64,000 nt of DNA from PSRJ01 sp963825305. Its GTDB lineage: Bacteria; Acidobacteriota; Terriglobia; Bryobacterales; Bryobacteraceae. Positions 42,412 to 53,535 of this stretch are shown here, piece by piece (within the stretch, counting starts at the first letter, position 1; every line of letters starts with the position of its first letter). The stretch spans positions 372,001-436,000 of the forward strand of contig CAWGTA010000001.1 in NCBI GenBank assembly GCA_963825305.1, given 5' to 3'. The notes under the pieces were generated by a model. The model had not been told where the DNA came from and made no database searches. It saw only the letters and a list, made by a program, of their open reading frames with translations. The position numbers and the translations under genes are program-made.

Positions 42412-43485
42412 ATGAGGGCCTGGAACCGCGCAAAACTGCTGTGGGGTTACCTCGCGCGCCGGCCCCGCCTGCACGCGCTCCCGGTGGAGTACATCGTCGA
42501 GACCACCGCCAAATGCAATCTCTATTGTCCGATGTGCCCGCGGGAAACTCACAAACAGCCGAAGGCAGACATGTCCGATGCGGTTTTCGAGCGCCTGGTC
42601 CGCGAAGCCGGCGAGACTGCCGAGCACATGATGCTTATCGGGCTGGGTGAGCCCTTCATGGACCCCAAGATCATGCAGCGGATCGAATTTTGTCATCGCC
42701 ACAGCATTTCGACGCTGCTCTCGACCAACGGTACCTTTCTTGACGAAAAGAATGCCGCGCGGATTCTGGATTCGCCTCTGGAACAGCTCACCCTGAGCTT
42801 CGACGGCGCCACCAAAGAGACCTTCGAGTTCTATCGCAAGGGCGCGAAGTTTGAGAAGGTGCGGGACAACTTCGTCCGCTTTGCCCGCATGAAGCACGAG
42901 CGCCGCTCCAAATTGCAGGTGGTAGTCCAGATGGTTCGGATGGAGCGGAATGCCGGAGAAGTGGACGAGTTCGTGCGCTTTTGGAACGCCGTCCCCGGCA
43001 TCGATCTGCTGCGCGTGAAAGCGGACGAGACCAATCTCATGCGGCCCGACGCCGGCCATGCCGCGGACGACTGGAAGCACCCCTGCCACTATCTGTGGCG
43101 CGGGCCGATGTATGTCAAACAGAACGGCGATGTCTACCCGTGCTGCCAGAGCTACATGCTGGACGGGTCGCCGGTGGGGAACCTCGATACCGAACCGCTC
43201 GAACAGATCTGGAATTCCGCGTCGATGCAGCACCTGCGCGTTTTGCACGCGACCGGCCGCGCCGGAGAGATTGACATGTGCGCGCGCTGCTGCACCACCA
43301 TCCCGCACCCCGTACTGGTGACGGGCAGTCTACTTTTCAACGGGCGCACGGTGCGGCGATGGATGCCGGTGGTGGAGCGGCTTACGTACCTTTCTAAGCT
43401 ACCGCGGCGGTGGCTGCGGCCCGCCAGTGCGGGTGCCGGGCCGGAGCGCGAGACAGTCCCGGAAAAAATCAAAAGTCAGAAGTGA
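42412..43485 (+). CDS. Radical SAM/SPASM domain protein
   Basis: 357 residues. The radical SAM cluster motif is CNLYCPMC (Cys35, 39, 42), followed by the GE-like IGLGEPFMDP near 80-90 and the TLSFDGATKETFEFYRKG strand. The SPASM extension has Cys-rich segments DVYPCCQSYMLDGSPVGNLD near 243 and DMCARCCTTIP near 287, which would bind further 4Fe-4S clusters. Such enzymes modify peptides or proteins, or act as anaerobic maturases; no precursor-peptide gene is visible nearby. TACAAT at 42396-42401 lies 10 bases before the ATG, so the leader may be very short. Confidence 0.9.
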   Translation: MRAWNRAKLLWGYLARRPRLHALPVEYIVETTAKCNLYCPMCPRETHKQPKADMSDAVFERLVREAGETAEHMMLIGLGEPFMDPKIMQRIEFCHRHSISTLLSTNGTFLDEKNAARILDSPLEQLTLSFDGATKETFEFYRKGAKFEKVRDNFVRFARMKHERRSKLQVVVQMVRMERNAGEVDEFVRFWNAVPGIDLLRVKADETNLMRPDAGHAADDWKHPCHYLWRGPMYVKQNGDVYPCCQSYMLDGSPVGNLDTEPLEQIWNSASMQHLRVLHATGRAGEIDMCARCCTTIPHPVLVTGSLLFNGRTVRRWMPVVERLTYLSKLPRRWLRPASAGAGPERETVPEKIKSQK

Positions 43486-43697
43486 GCAGGCTCGCCGAGT
43501 TGCCCAAGCCAGATATAGTGGCGGGGCTCCTCCTCGAAGTTCCGCTTACACTCCTTCGAACAGAAATAGTAAAATTGACCGGCGAAATCGGTTTTGCCGG
43601 CCGCCTTGGATTCATCGATGATCATGCCGCAGACGGGGTCGATCGAACGCGTCGGCGAGCCATCGGAGTAATCTTCTAATCCCCAACTCTCTTCCAT
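43476..43697 (-). CDS. Small YHS-domain protein
   Basis: 73 residues from ATG 43697, with AGGAGGGG upstream; the longer frame to 43853 runs into ppdK and is not used. SIDPVCGMIIDESKAAGKTD followed by FAGQFYYFCSKECKRNFEEE is the YHS domain, with CxM and CSKEC metal-binding Cys as in heavy-metal ATPases and related proteins. It probably binds copper or another soft metal in the cytoplasm. It ends overlapping the convergent radical SAM gene by 10 bases. Confidence 0.9.
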   Translation of the reverse strand: MEESWGLEDYSDGSPTRSIDPVCGMIIDESKAAGKTDFAGQFYYFCSKECKRNFEEEPRHYIWLGQLGEPAHF

Positions 43698-43762
43698 AAC
43701 GCCCCTCCTGCTTTCATTGTTGGCGCAGGAAGGGCGCGTTGGCGGTGCGGGAAAGTACAACC

Positions 43763-43785
43763 ACCGGCGGCAAAGACCGCCGGCG

Positions 43786-43790
<5 letters not shown>
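43763..43790. repeat. Palindromic GC-rich repeat, family A, copy 2 (short)
   Basis: Contains ACCGGCGGCAAAGACCGCCG followed by GCGTTACG, matching the first half of the repeat at 35710. On the minus strand its TAA (43788-43786) is the stop codon of ppdK. Confidence 0.75.
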
Positions 43791-46530
<2,740 letters not shown>

Positions 46531-46542
46531 GATGGGCGACTC

Positions 46543-48477
46543 CTAAAAATTAGTTACGATTTGGGAAAAATCGGCGATCGTGGAAAATTCTTTCAACAGC
46601 GTGTTGAGCAGCGTCAAACGATTATGCCGGATGCGAGCGTCCGGCGCGTTCACCAGCACTTTATCGAAAAACAGATCGACCTTGGGGCGCAGTTTGGAAA
46701 TGGCAGTTTCGATCGGGTGGCCGGCAATGCGGCGGTATTCGTCATACAGGTCCCGCTCGGGTCCGGCTTCCAGCAAGCCCTCGTCGATTTCATCGGCGCC
46801 CGTGAATTTGGCCTGTTCCAGGATGTTGCGGGTGCGCTTGAAACTGGCGGCCAGCGGCTCGAAATCGGGCGACGAGCGCAGGTCCTGGATACGCACCAGC
46901 CGGGCTTCCAGATCCACCAGGTTGCTCCACCCAACGGCCATGGCGGCATTGACTTCGTCGTACTTGAAGCCGCGCACCTCTTTGAAGTAGAAACGTACGC
47001 GCTCTTCGAGAAAAGCTTTCAATGCTTCATCGCCGGCGATGTGGTCAAGCAGCGGCAGTTCGAACTTGCCCTCCACCAGGATCTTGACAACGCCTTGCGC
47101 GGCGCGGCGCAGCGCGAAGGGGTCACGAGAACCTGTTGGGATCATGCCGACGCGGAAGCAACCGCGCAGCGTGTCGAGCTTGTCGGCCAGTGACACGATC
47201 TGGCCGGTACGGTTGCGGGGGATCGAATCCTCCATGCTCTCCGGTTTGTAGTGATCGTAGATGGCCTGCCAGACCGGCTCCGGCTCACCTTGCACGCGCG
47301 CATAGAGCCCACCCACCACTCCCTGCAACTCGGTAAATTCCTTGACCAGTTCGGTGGTGAGGTCGCACTTGGAGAGTTCCGCGCCGCGGACGGCGTGCGC
47401 GTCGCCGCCGAGATCCTTCACCAGCGCCATCATGCGCTCGGCCTTCTCCAGATAGGAACCGAGCTTGGCTTGAAACGTGACGTGCGCCAAATCCGGAACG
47501 CGGTCGGCCAGCTTTTTCTTCTGATCGGTTTCCCAGAAGAAGCGGGCGTCGTTGAAGCGCGCGCGCAATACACGCTCGTTGCCGCTGCGAACGAAGCCTT
47601 CCGGATCGGCATCGATATTCATGACGGCCACGAACTTCGGTGCCAGTTTCCCTTGGGCGTCCTGCACCGAAAAGTACTTCTGGTGGTGGCGCATCACGGT
47701 GACCAGCACTTCCTCGGGCAGCTCCAGAAATTGCGCGTCGAAGCTGCCGTTGATGGGAGTAGGATACTCCGTGATATACACCAGGGTTTCGAGCAGCGCG
47801 GGGTCCATCTTCACGCGAACGCCGCTCAGTTCCTTGGCAATCTTTTGCCGCCGCTCTTCGGCCGAGAGAATCACGAAATGATCGCGCAGGCGCCGCTCGT
47901 AATCTTCGACGGTGACGGCGATTTCCGGCGACCCCAGGCGGCGATGACCCGCGCTCAGCGCGCCCGACCGCACACCGGCCAACTCGAAGGGCACGATTTC
48001 CTGTCCGAGCAAAGCCACGATCCACCGGATGGGCCGGATAAATCGCGGACCACTCTTGCCGGTCCAGTACATGGATTTCGGGAAATAGATCTGGAGGATC
48101 AGCCCCGCGAGCGACTCTGCCAGAATATCTTTCGTCGCGCGGCCAGCCACCTTTTTGACGAAAACGTAATACTCGCCCTTGGGGGTCGATTCGGTGGCAA
48201 GGTCTTCCGGCTTAACTCCCTGCTTGCGCGCAAAGCCCGCCACGGCTTGGGCGGGAGCGGATTTCGCAGGGCCGAGAATGCGCTCTTCGCTGTCGGCCTG
48301 CCGCTCAGGCAGTCCTTCCGCGCGCAGCACCAGGCGGCGCGGTGTAGCATCCAAGCGGACGGTTTCGTGCGGGATCTCTGCTTTTTCAAACAGCAGGTGC
48401 AGGCTCTCGAGCGCCCCGGGAATCATCCAGTCGGGGATCTCTTCCGTCCCGATTTCGAGCAGAAAGGGCAGGCTCAC
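46543..48477 (-). CDS. glyS: Glycyl-tRNA synthetase beta subunit
   Basis: 644 residues. Opening LPFLLEIGTEEIPDWMIPGA is the family signature; MRHHQKYFSVQDAQGKLAPK (near 250) and KCDLTTELVKEFTELQGVVG-GLYAR (near 390) are conserved core motifs; KVDLFFDKVLVNAPDARIRH near 600 belongs to the C-terminal anticodon-binding DALR-like domain. It pairs with GlyQ to form the alpha2beta2 bacterial enzyme that charges tRNA-Gly. It overlaps glyQ by 4 bases. Confidence 0.96.
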   Translation of the reverse strand: MSLPFLLEIGTEEIPDWMIPGALESLHLLFEKAEIPHETVRLDATPRRLVLRAEGLPERQADSEERILGPAKSAPAQAVAGFARKQGVKPEDLATESTPKGEYYVFVKKVAGRATKDILAESLAGLILQIYFPKSMYWTGKSGPRFIRPIRWIVALLGQEIVPFELAGVRSGALSAGHRRLGSPEIAVTVEDYERRLRDHFVILSAEERRQKIAKELSGVRVKMDPALLETLVYITEYPTPINGSFDAQFLELPEEVLVTVMRHHQKYFSVQDAQGKLAPKFVAVMNIDADPEGFVRSGNERVLRARFNDARFFWETDQKKKLADRVPDLAHVTFQAKLGSYLEKAERMMALVKDLGGDAHAVRGAELSKCDLTTELVKEFTELQGVVGGLYARVQGEPEPVWQAIYDHYKPESMEDSIPRNRTGQIVSLADKLDTLRGCFRVGMIPTGSRDPFALRRAAQGVVKILVEGKFELPLLDHIAGDEALKAFLEERVRFYFKEVRGFKYDEVNAAMAVGWSNLVDLEARLVRIQDLRSSPDFEPLAASFKRTRNILEQAKFTGADEIDEGLLEAGPERDLYDEYRRIAGHPIETAISKLRPKVDLFFDKVLVNAPDARIRHNRLTLLNTLLKEFSTIADFSQIVTNF

Positions 48478-49376
48478 CGCGCCACCTCCGCCGTCAACAC
48501 TTCCTGCTGCTGGTCGAGCCAGGACTGCGCCACGCCAACCGCGATCTTGCGCACGCGCTGGATCACGCCCACGCGTTCCGTCACGCTGATGGCGCCGCGC
48601 GAATCGAGCGTGTTAAAGATGTTGGAGCACTTTAGCACCTGGTCATAAGCGGGTAGAAGTGGGAAGCGTTTCTTCTCGGGTGATTTCGGGTCGTAGCCCT
48701 GGAGCAGGCGCGTCGCCTCGGCCTCATGCAGCTTGAAAAGGCTCCAGAGCATGTCAATGTCGGCCATTTCGAAGTTGTAGACGGAGTACTGCAGTTCGTC
48801 CAGGTAGCGCACGTCACGATACGAAAAGCCCTTGGTCCACTCGATGTCGTACACGCTGTCGCGCACTTGGAGGAATGCGGCGATGCGCTCCAGGCCGTAG
48901 GTGATTTCCGCCGGGACCAAGTCCAGGTCGATGCCGCCGCACTGCTGGAAGTATGTGAACTGCGTAATCTCCAGACCGTCCAGCATCACCTGCCAACCAA
49001 CCCCCCAGGCACCCAGGGTGGGCGATTCCCAGTTGTCCTCTTCGAACTTGAGGTCGTGTTTGCGCAGATCGATGCCGATGGCTTCCAGGCTGCCCAGATA
49101 TTGCTCAATCACGTCATCAGGCGACGGCTTCAGGACCACCTGCAGCTGGGAATGTTTGAAAAGGCGGTTGGGATTCTCGCCGTAGCGGCCGTCGGCCTGG
49201 CGGCGGCTGGGCTGCACGTAAGCCACGCGATACGGCTGGGGACCGAGTACGCGCAGGAAGGTCTCGGGGCACATGGTGCCGGCGCCCACCTCGACGTCGT
49301 AGGGCTCCTGAATAATGCAGCCCCGTTCGGCCCAGTATCGCTTGAGTTTGAAAACGATCTCTTGAAAAGACAGCAT
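48474..49376 (-). CDS. glyQ: Glycyl-tRNA synthetase alpha subunit
   Basis: 300 residues, full length. LSFQEIVFKLKRYWAERGCI and QEPYDVEVGAGTMCPETFLR are the start of the class II catalytic core. YVQPSRRQADGRYGENPNRL is motif 2, and QVMLDGLEITQFTYFQQCGG contains the conserved glycine-pocket residues. Catalytic subunit of the alpha2beta2 glycyl-tRNA synthetase. A palindromic repeat separates it from recO, so it may have its own promoter or be read through. Confidence 0.96.
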   Translation of the reverse strand: MLSFQEIVFKLKRYWAERGCIIQEPYDVEVGAGTMCPETFLRVLGPQPYRVAYVQPSRRQADGRYGENPNRLFKHSQLQVVLKPSPDDVIEQYLGSLEAIGIDLRKHDLKFEEDNWESPTLGAWGVGWQVMLDGLEITQFTYFQQCGGIDLDLVPAEITYGLERIAAFLQVRDSVYDIEWTKGFSYRDVRYLDELQYSVYNFEMADIDMLWSLFKLHEAEATRLLQGYDPKSPEKKRFPLLPAYDQVLKCSNIFNTLDSRGAISVTERVGVIQRVRKIAVGVAQSWLDQQQEVLTAEVAR

Positions 49377-49398
49377 CCGTAAAATTGACTACCCCATT

Positions 49399-49485
49399 GT
49401 GGGGCCAGCCTTTCAGGCTGCCGCCGCGCTTCCGCGCGGCGCGCCGGCTGGAAAGCCGGCGGCAGGCCGGAAGGCCTGCCCCCAC
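49399..49485. repeat. Palindromic GC-rich repeat between recO and glyQ (family B)
   Basis: About 87 bases. The left arm starts GTGGGGCCAGCCTTTCAGGC and the right arm ends GGCCGGAAGGCCTGCCCCCAC; inner palindromes (CCGCGC, GCCGGC) add further pairing. It abuts the recO stop codon (49487-49485). It differs from family A but has the same character. Confidence 0.85.
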
Positions 49486-50279
49486 TAGGGAGCGGTCACA
49501 CTCTCCTCCATCAACGGCGCCGTCACCAGGCGCCTCTCCGCGTGCGATTCGATCTGCTGCACCAGAAAACGCCGCAAATCGGCGCCGGTGGACGAAGTCC
49601 ACGGTTGCCGCGAAAGCTGCGCTACCGGTTTTCGTAACATTTCCAACGCCATGTTTCGCGATTCCGCGCCCAACTCCCAGTTGCCTCCCACGCCCGGCAT
49701 GCGCTTGCAGTGGCCGCAAAACAGGCCGGCTTGGCCGCGGCTGAAATAGGCGCGCTCCGGAGCCTCCGGATCATCCAGCACCGTTCCGCATCCGAGGCAA
49801 ACGTTCAATTCCGGCAGCCATCCCGAGAGCCGCAGCGCCCACAACGAAAAATACGTGACCGCACACCACGCACGTCCCGCGGACTCCGCCTCTCCGGCCG
49901 GCCGCAGATAGTCGAGCACGGCCAGCAACAGGCGAAAGAATTTCTCACTCGGCTCTGCGGCAGGTAGCATCTGCTCTGATACTTCCGCGAAATAGTCCAG
50001 CGCCACTCCTGACCGGTAGTCGGAGACCAGATCGAATTGGGAACGGATCAATTCGCAGGAATCCAGGTTGACCAGCTCGCGGGTCTCCCGCTGAAAGTAC
50101 GACATCCGCACATAGGACAGCCGCTCCAGCCCCGCGCCGAACGAACTCTTCGGACGCCGCGCCCGCTTAGCCACGCCCCGTAACTTCCCCTGGTCCCTGG
50201 TCAGAAAGCTGACGACGAGGTCGGCTTCTTTGAGCGGGTACGTACGCAGAACAAGAGCCTCACTGACACGCGCTGGCAC
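49485..50279 (-). CDS. recO: DNA repair protein RecO
   Basis: 264 residues. The N-terminal OB fold is SEALVLRTYPLKEADLVVSF-LTRDQGKLRGVAKRARRPKS, typical of RecO. A zinc ribbon is present: CLGCG near residue 160 and CGHCK near 188. The helical C-terminus ends with QIESHAERRLVTAPLM. RecO loads RecA onto SSB-coated single strands in RecFOR repair. It is divergent from mutL with 52 bases between starts, placing two repair genes back to back. Confidence 0.95.
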   Translation of the reverse strand: MPARVSEALVLRTYPLKEADLVVSFLTRDQGKLRGVAKRARRPKSSFGAGLERLSYVRMSYFQRETRELVNLDSCELIRSQFDLVSDYRSGVALDYFAEVSEQMLPAAEPSEKFFRLLLAVLDYLRPAGEAESAGRAWCAVTYFSLWALRLSGWLPELNVCLGCGTVLDDPEAPERAYFSRGQAGLFCGHCKRMPGVGGNWELGAESRNMALEMLRKPVAQLSRQPWTSSTGADLRRFLVQQIESHAERRLVTAPLMEESVTAP

Positions 50280-50331
50280 ACGGAAATTTCAGGGTAACAC
50301 GGGGCGCTCCGCGTTATACTGGCCGTGAATC

Positions 50332-52386
50332 ATGGGCCGTATCCGCATCCTTCCCGACCAGGTGGCCAACAAAATCGCCGCCGGCGAAGTGGTGGAACGG
50401 CCGGCTTCCGTGGTGAAGGAGCTGCTGGAGAATTCGCTGGATGCCGGCGCCAGCAACTTTCGGGTGGAAGTGGAATCCGGCGGACGGCGGCTGATTCGCA
50501 TCGCCGATGATGGCTGCGGAATGCTGCGCGACGATGCACTGCTGGCCTTCGAGCGCCACGCCACCAGCAAGCTGCGCGATGTGAAGGACCTGCTCTCGAT
50601 TTCCACGCTGGGTTTTCGCGGTGAAGCGCTGCCTTCCATCGCGTCGGTATCGCGGCTGCTGCTCGAAACCCGCTCACCCGAAGAGACCACCGGCACGCGC
50701 ATCGAGATCGCCGGCGGGAAGATGCTCCAATGCGAGGAGGCCGCGCTGGGCGGCGGCACCGTGATCACCGTGCGGGACCTCTTTTTCAACGTGCCCGCCC
50801 GCAAGAAATTTCTGCGCACCGAACAGACCGAATTGGCGCACATCGCTTCCTTGGTTACGCACTACAGCCTGGCTCATCCCGACAAGACCTTCCGCCTGAA
50901 CAGCGGGCCCACCGAACTGCTGCACGTAACGCCCGTGGGCACGCTCGAAGAACGCGTCTACCAGGTCTTCGGTAGCCATGTGCTGGAAGAACTGGTCGAG
51001 ATCGGGGTGCGCGAGCGAGAGCTATTTCTGCCGCGCGAAAGTGTCCCGCCATCGCAGGCCATCGCGGAATTTCGCAGCGAGCCCGACGATCCGCCGGTGC
51101 GCAATTTCCGGCTGATGGGTTTCTTCTCACGTCCCCAGGTGCAGAAAGGGAATCGCAATTCCATTTTCATTTTTGTAAATGGCCGGCTGATTCGCGACCG
51201 CCTGCTGCTGCATGCTCTGTCGTCGGCGTACCACAACCTGATGCCGCCGGCCGCGTACCCGTTCGCGCTGCTCTTTCTGGAATGCGACCCCGAAGAAGTC
51301 GACGTGAACGTGCACCCTTCGAAGACTGAGGTGCGGTTTCGCCATAGCTCGTTCGTGCACGATTTCGTCCGCGATGTGCTCCGCGAGCGGTTGATGGAGA
51401 GCCGCCCCGCGCCGTCGTTTTCACCCGCGCCGCGCCCGCAGAATGCCGAACAGCCCGCCGCACGACTGCCCTACTCCGAATTCAGCCAGATGTTGGAGAA
51501 TGAACCGCCGGCCGGGGCCGACATTATGGTTAGCGAGGAACCGGCCGCTGTGCCCGTAGTTGACGGAGCGCACGCCCTGCTGCCGGAGTTCACGCTGCGT
51601 CCCTCGGCCGCGCCCGCCCCGCGCCTGGATTTCAGCGCGCCGGCCATCGAGGTAGCGCCCGGTCCGCCGCCTTCCGGAAAACTGTTCCGCCGCCTTGATG
51701 CCCATGGAGAATTTCCCGCGGAGGCGATACCCGCGCCCGAGATGTCGCTCTCGGTGCTTTCCGATTTACGGCCTCTAGGACAGATTCACGAAAGCTTCAT
51801 CATCGCCGCCGGTCGCGACGGCTTGTGGATTATCGACCAGCACGTGGCCCACGAGCGCATCCTGTTTGAGCAGGTCATGAAGCAGCGCGCCGCCGGCCGT
51901 GTGGAAATGCAGCGACTGTTGATGCCGTTGATCCTGCAGCTCACGCCCGAGCAGCAGATCGACTACGCGCGCATCGCCGAGGAGTTGCACGCCTCCGGTT
52001 TTGAAACCGAGCCGTTCGGCAATCGCACGATTGCGGTGAAAGCCGCGCCGGCCGCGGTGAGCCCTTCCGACCTGGAAAAGATCCTGTTCGAAATTCTGGA
52101 GATCACCGAGAGCGAACTCCGCGGCGCATCGCTCGACGACGTGCGGCGCGGCATCTGCGCATCCATCGCATGCCGCGCGGCCATCAAAATCAACATGCGG
52201 CTGGACGCCGCCAAGATGGAATGGCTGCTGCGCGCGCTTGGCGGCCACGGATTGTCCCATGAGCTGCCCGCACGGCCGCCCAATTGCCATGCACTACTCC
52301 ACGCGGGAGATCCTCAAAGCGTTCCACCGGATCTAGGTGGCGCAGGGCGTGCTTGTGCCGGCGACAAGATCGCCAGCGCTACGTAA
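50332..52386 (+). CDS. mutL: DNA mismatch repair protein MutL, with a C-terminal frameshift
   Basis: The open frame encodes 684 residues. The GHKL ATPase is complete: AGEVVERPASVVKELLENSL-DAGAS (Glu and Asn of motif I), DDGCGM, RHATSK and GFRGEALPSIASVS. The linker is Pro/Ala-rich (about 345-455). The endonuclease domain has WIIDQHVAHERILFE near 500, the DQHA-x2-E-x4-E-type metal motif. After EWLLRAL the frame diverges: one extra T at 52238-52239 puts the conserved C-terminus (TDCPMSCPHGRPIAMHYSTR, then EILKAFHRI and TAG at 52334-52336) out of frame, and the actual frame runs on into a palindromic repeat that supplies the stop. If real, zinc binding and nicking would be lost. TATACT at 50315-50320 may be its -10. 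Confidence 0.92.
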   Translation: MGRIRILPDQVANKIAAGEVVERPASVVKELLENSLDAGASNFRVEVESGGRRLIRIADDGCGMLRDDALLAFERHATSKLRDVKDLLSISTLGFRGEALPSIASVSRLLLETRSPEETTGTRIEIAGGKMLQCEEAALGGGTVITVRDLFFNVPARKKFLRTEQTELAHIASLVTHYSLAHPDKTFRLNSGPTELLHVTPVGTLEERVYQVFGSHVLEELVEIGVRERELFLPRESVPPSQAIAEFRSEPDDPPVRNFRLMGFFSRPQVQKGNRNSIFIFVNGRLIRDRLLLHALSSAYHNLMPPAAYPFALLFLECDPEEVDVNVHPSKTEVRFRHSSFVHDFVRDVLRERLMESRPAPSFSPAPRPQNAEQPAARLPYSEFSQMLENEPPAGADIMVSEEPAAVPVVDGAHALLPEFTLRPSAAPAPRLDFSAPAIEVAPGPPPSGKLFRRLDAHGEFPAEAIPAPEMSLSVLSDLRPLGQIHESFIIAAGRDGLWIIDQHVAHERILFEQVMKQRAAGRVEMQRLLMPLILQLTPEQQIDYARIAEELHASGFETEPFGNRTIAVKAAPAAVSPSDLEKILFEILEITESELRGASLDDVRRGICASIACRAAIKINMRLDAAKMEWLLRALGGHGLSHELPARPPNCHALLHAGDPQSVPPDLGGAGRACAGDKIASAT

Positions 52387-52409
52387 CGCCGGCGGTCTTC
52401 GCCGCCGGT
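52355..52409. repeat. Palindromic GC-rich repeat, family A, copy 3 (55 bp, inverted)
   Basis: Begins GTGCCGGCGACAAGATCGCC and ends TTCGCCGCCGGT. It is the reverse complement of the copy at 35710-35764 with two mismatches. It overlaps the out-of-frame 3' end of mutL and supplies its stop codon (TAA at 52384-52386). Confidence 0.85.
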
Positions 52410-52431
52410 GGGGCGACTACTTGAATCGGGA

Positions 52432-52623
52432 TCACGCATGCAGCCGGAAAGTGCTTAGCTGGGTCCACAAGCCCATGGCCTGCAAAACCCAAACCGCCAC
52501 GACCACGACAACCACTACGTTCAGAATCGTCTTGATGCTGGACGCCATGGGGATATAGCGATTAATCAGCCATAGCACCACGCCAACCACGATCAAAGGA
52601 ATGATCAAATTCATCAAAGGCAT
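52432..52623 (-). CDS. Small Thivi_2564-type membrane protein
   Basis: 63 residues with two membrane helices. MPLMNLIIPLIVVGVVLWLI, NRYIPMASSIKTILN and a valine run followed by WVLQAMGLW match the small Thivi_2564 family of unknown function. Full length. It lies in a converging position after mutL, with no partner. Confidence 0.82.
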   Translation of the reverse strand: MPLMNLIIPLIVVGVVLWLINRYIPMASSIKTILNVVVVVVVAVWVLQAMGLWTQLSTFRLHA

Positions 52624-52805
52624 CAGAATGTCCTCATCTACTCATGGGCAATCCGCTGCCCAATCGGTAAGCCGCGAGGATCTCGAGCTCTGCAGGGGCC
52701 TGGCGGGCGCACGGACTTCATTCCGGCCTGCGGCTGCATGACCTCATTTGGTCACATGACCACCTATCGTTAAGAAGTCCTGTCGCTGCGGGTCCTGGGC
52801 TACCC

Positions 52806-52842
52806 TTGACACCCGGCCCCCAGTCTGCAAAAGTGTAGTACA
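52806..52842 (+). promoter_or_regulatory. Candidate promoter/operator region of the mutasome operon
   Basis: A perfect -35 hexamer TTGACA lies at 52806-52811, but no good -10 is found 17 bases later. A nine-base palindrome TGTA-G-TACA is at 52834-52842, about 22 bases before the imuA start. Mutasome operons are normally under LexA; this palindrome is a candidate operator, but the acidobacterial LexA motif is not known to me, so it is only a suggestion. Confidence 0.25.
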
Positions 52843-52864
52843 GGCGAACAAAAGGCGAAATAGA

Positions 52865-53533
52865 ATGCCCGGGGCTGTCCTCCAAAAACAGTTCGAAGCG
52901 GTGCTCAGCGGGCCGTTTCAGTGGCAGGCGCGGCCGGCTCCGGAAACCGTGCGCACAGGGGTGTCGGAACTGGATGCGGTTACCGGCGGTCTGCCGCGCG
53001 GTTGCCTGACCGAGATTTTTGGGCCGGCTTCTTCCGGGCGCACCAGCCTGCTGATTTCCATCCTGGCGGCCGCCACCGAACGCCAGGAAACTTGCGCGCT
53101 GGTGGATGCCGAAGATTCCTTCGATCCGCTTTCGGCCGCCGCCGCAGGAGTGCGATTGGAGCGGCTGCTATGGGTCCGCTGCGGCCATAGCGCCGAGCAC
53201 GCGCTGAAGGCCGCCGACCTGCTGATCCAAGGCGGTGGGTTCGGGCTGGTGGCAATGGACCTGGGCGATACGCCGCCGAAAATGGCGCGGCGCATTTCGC
53301 TCACCTCCTGGTTCCGTTTGCGGCGGGCCGTCGAACATACTCCCACGGTCCTGGTGACGGTGGCGCGGCAATCCAACGCCAAGACCTGCGCTTCGCTGAT
53401 GCTGGAATGCGCACGCGAGCGTGTAGCGTGGGGGGGCGGTGTGAGGTTGCTGCGGGGCGTCTGCGTGCGCGTGGCTCGGCGCAAACCGGAGCGCGCGGTT
53501 ACCGCGGTCTACGATGCCGCCGCATTGGAGTAG
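52865..53533 (+). CDS. imuA: ImuA (RecA-like translesion mutasome component)
   Basis: 222 residues. A RecA-type P-loop is seen as GPASSGRTS (about 58-66, a variant Walker A) after TGVSELDAVTGGLPRGCLTE. LVDAEDSFDPLSAAAAGVRL and LVAMDLGDTPPKMARRISLT are equivalent to RecA strands but without the DNA-binding loops, as in ImuA/SulA-like proteins. It is thought to support ImuB and DnaE2 in error-prone bypass of DNA damage. It is the first gene of the imuA-imuB-dnaE2 operon (gaps of 2 and 5 bases). Confidence 0.9.
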   Translation: MPGAVLQKQFEAVLSGPFQWQARPAPETVRTGVSELDAVTGGLPRGCLTEIFGPASSGRTSLLISILAAATERQETCALVDAEDSFDPLSAAAAGVRLERLLWVRCGHSAEHALKAADLLIQGGGFGLVAMDLGDTPPKMARRISLTSWFRLRRAVEHTPTVLVTVARQSNAKTCASLMLECARERVAWGGGVRLLRGVCVRVARRKPERAVTAVYDAAALE

Positions 53534-53535
53534 CC

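Noticed and set aside
49399..49485. T-box or other riboswitch upstream of glyQ
   Set aside because: The sequence is a GC-rich palindromic repeat without T-box motifs or specifier loop.
52806..52842. Canonical GAAC-N4-GTTC LexA box upstream of imuA
   Set aside because: No such motif is present; only a short TGTA-N-TACA palindrome, which is listed with low confidence.
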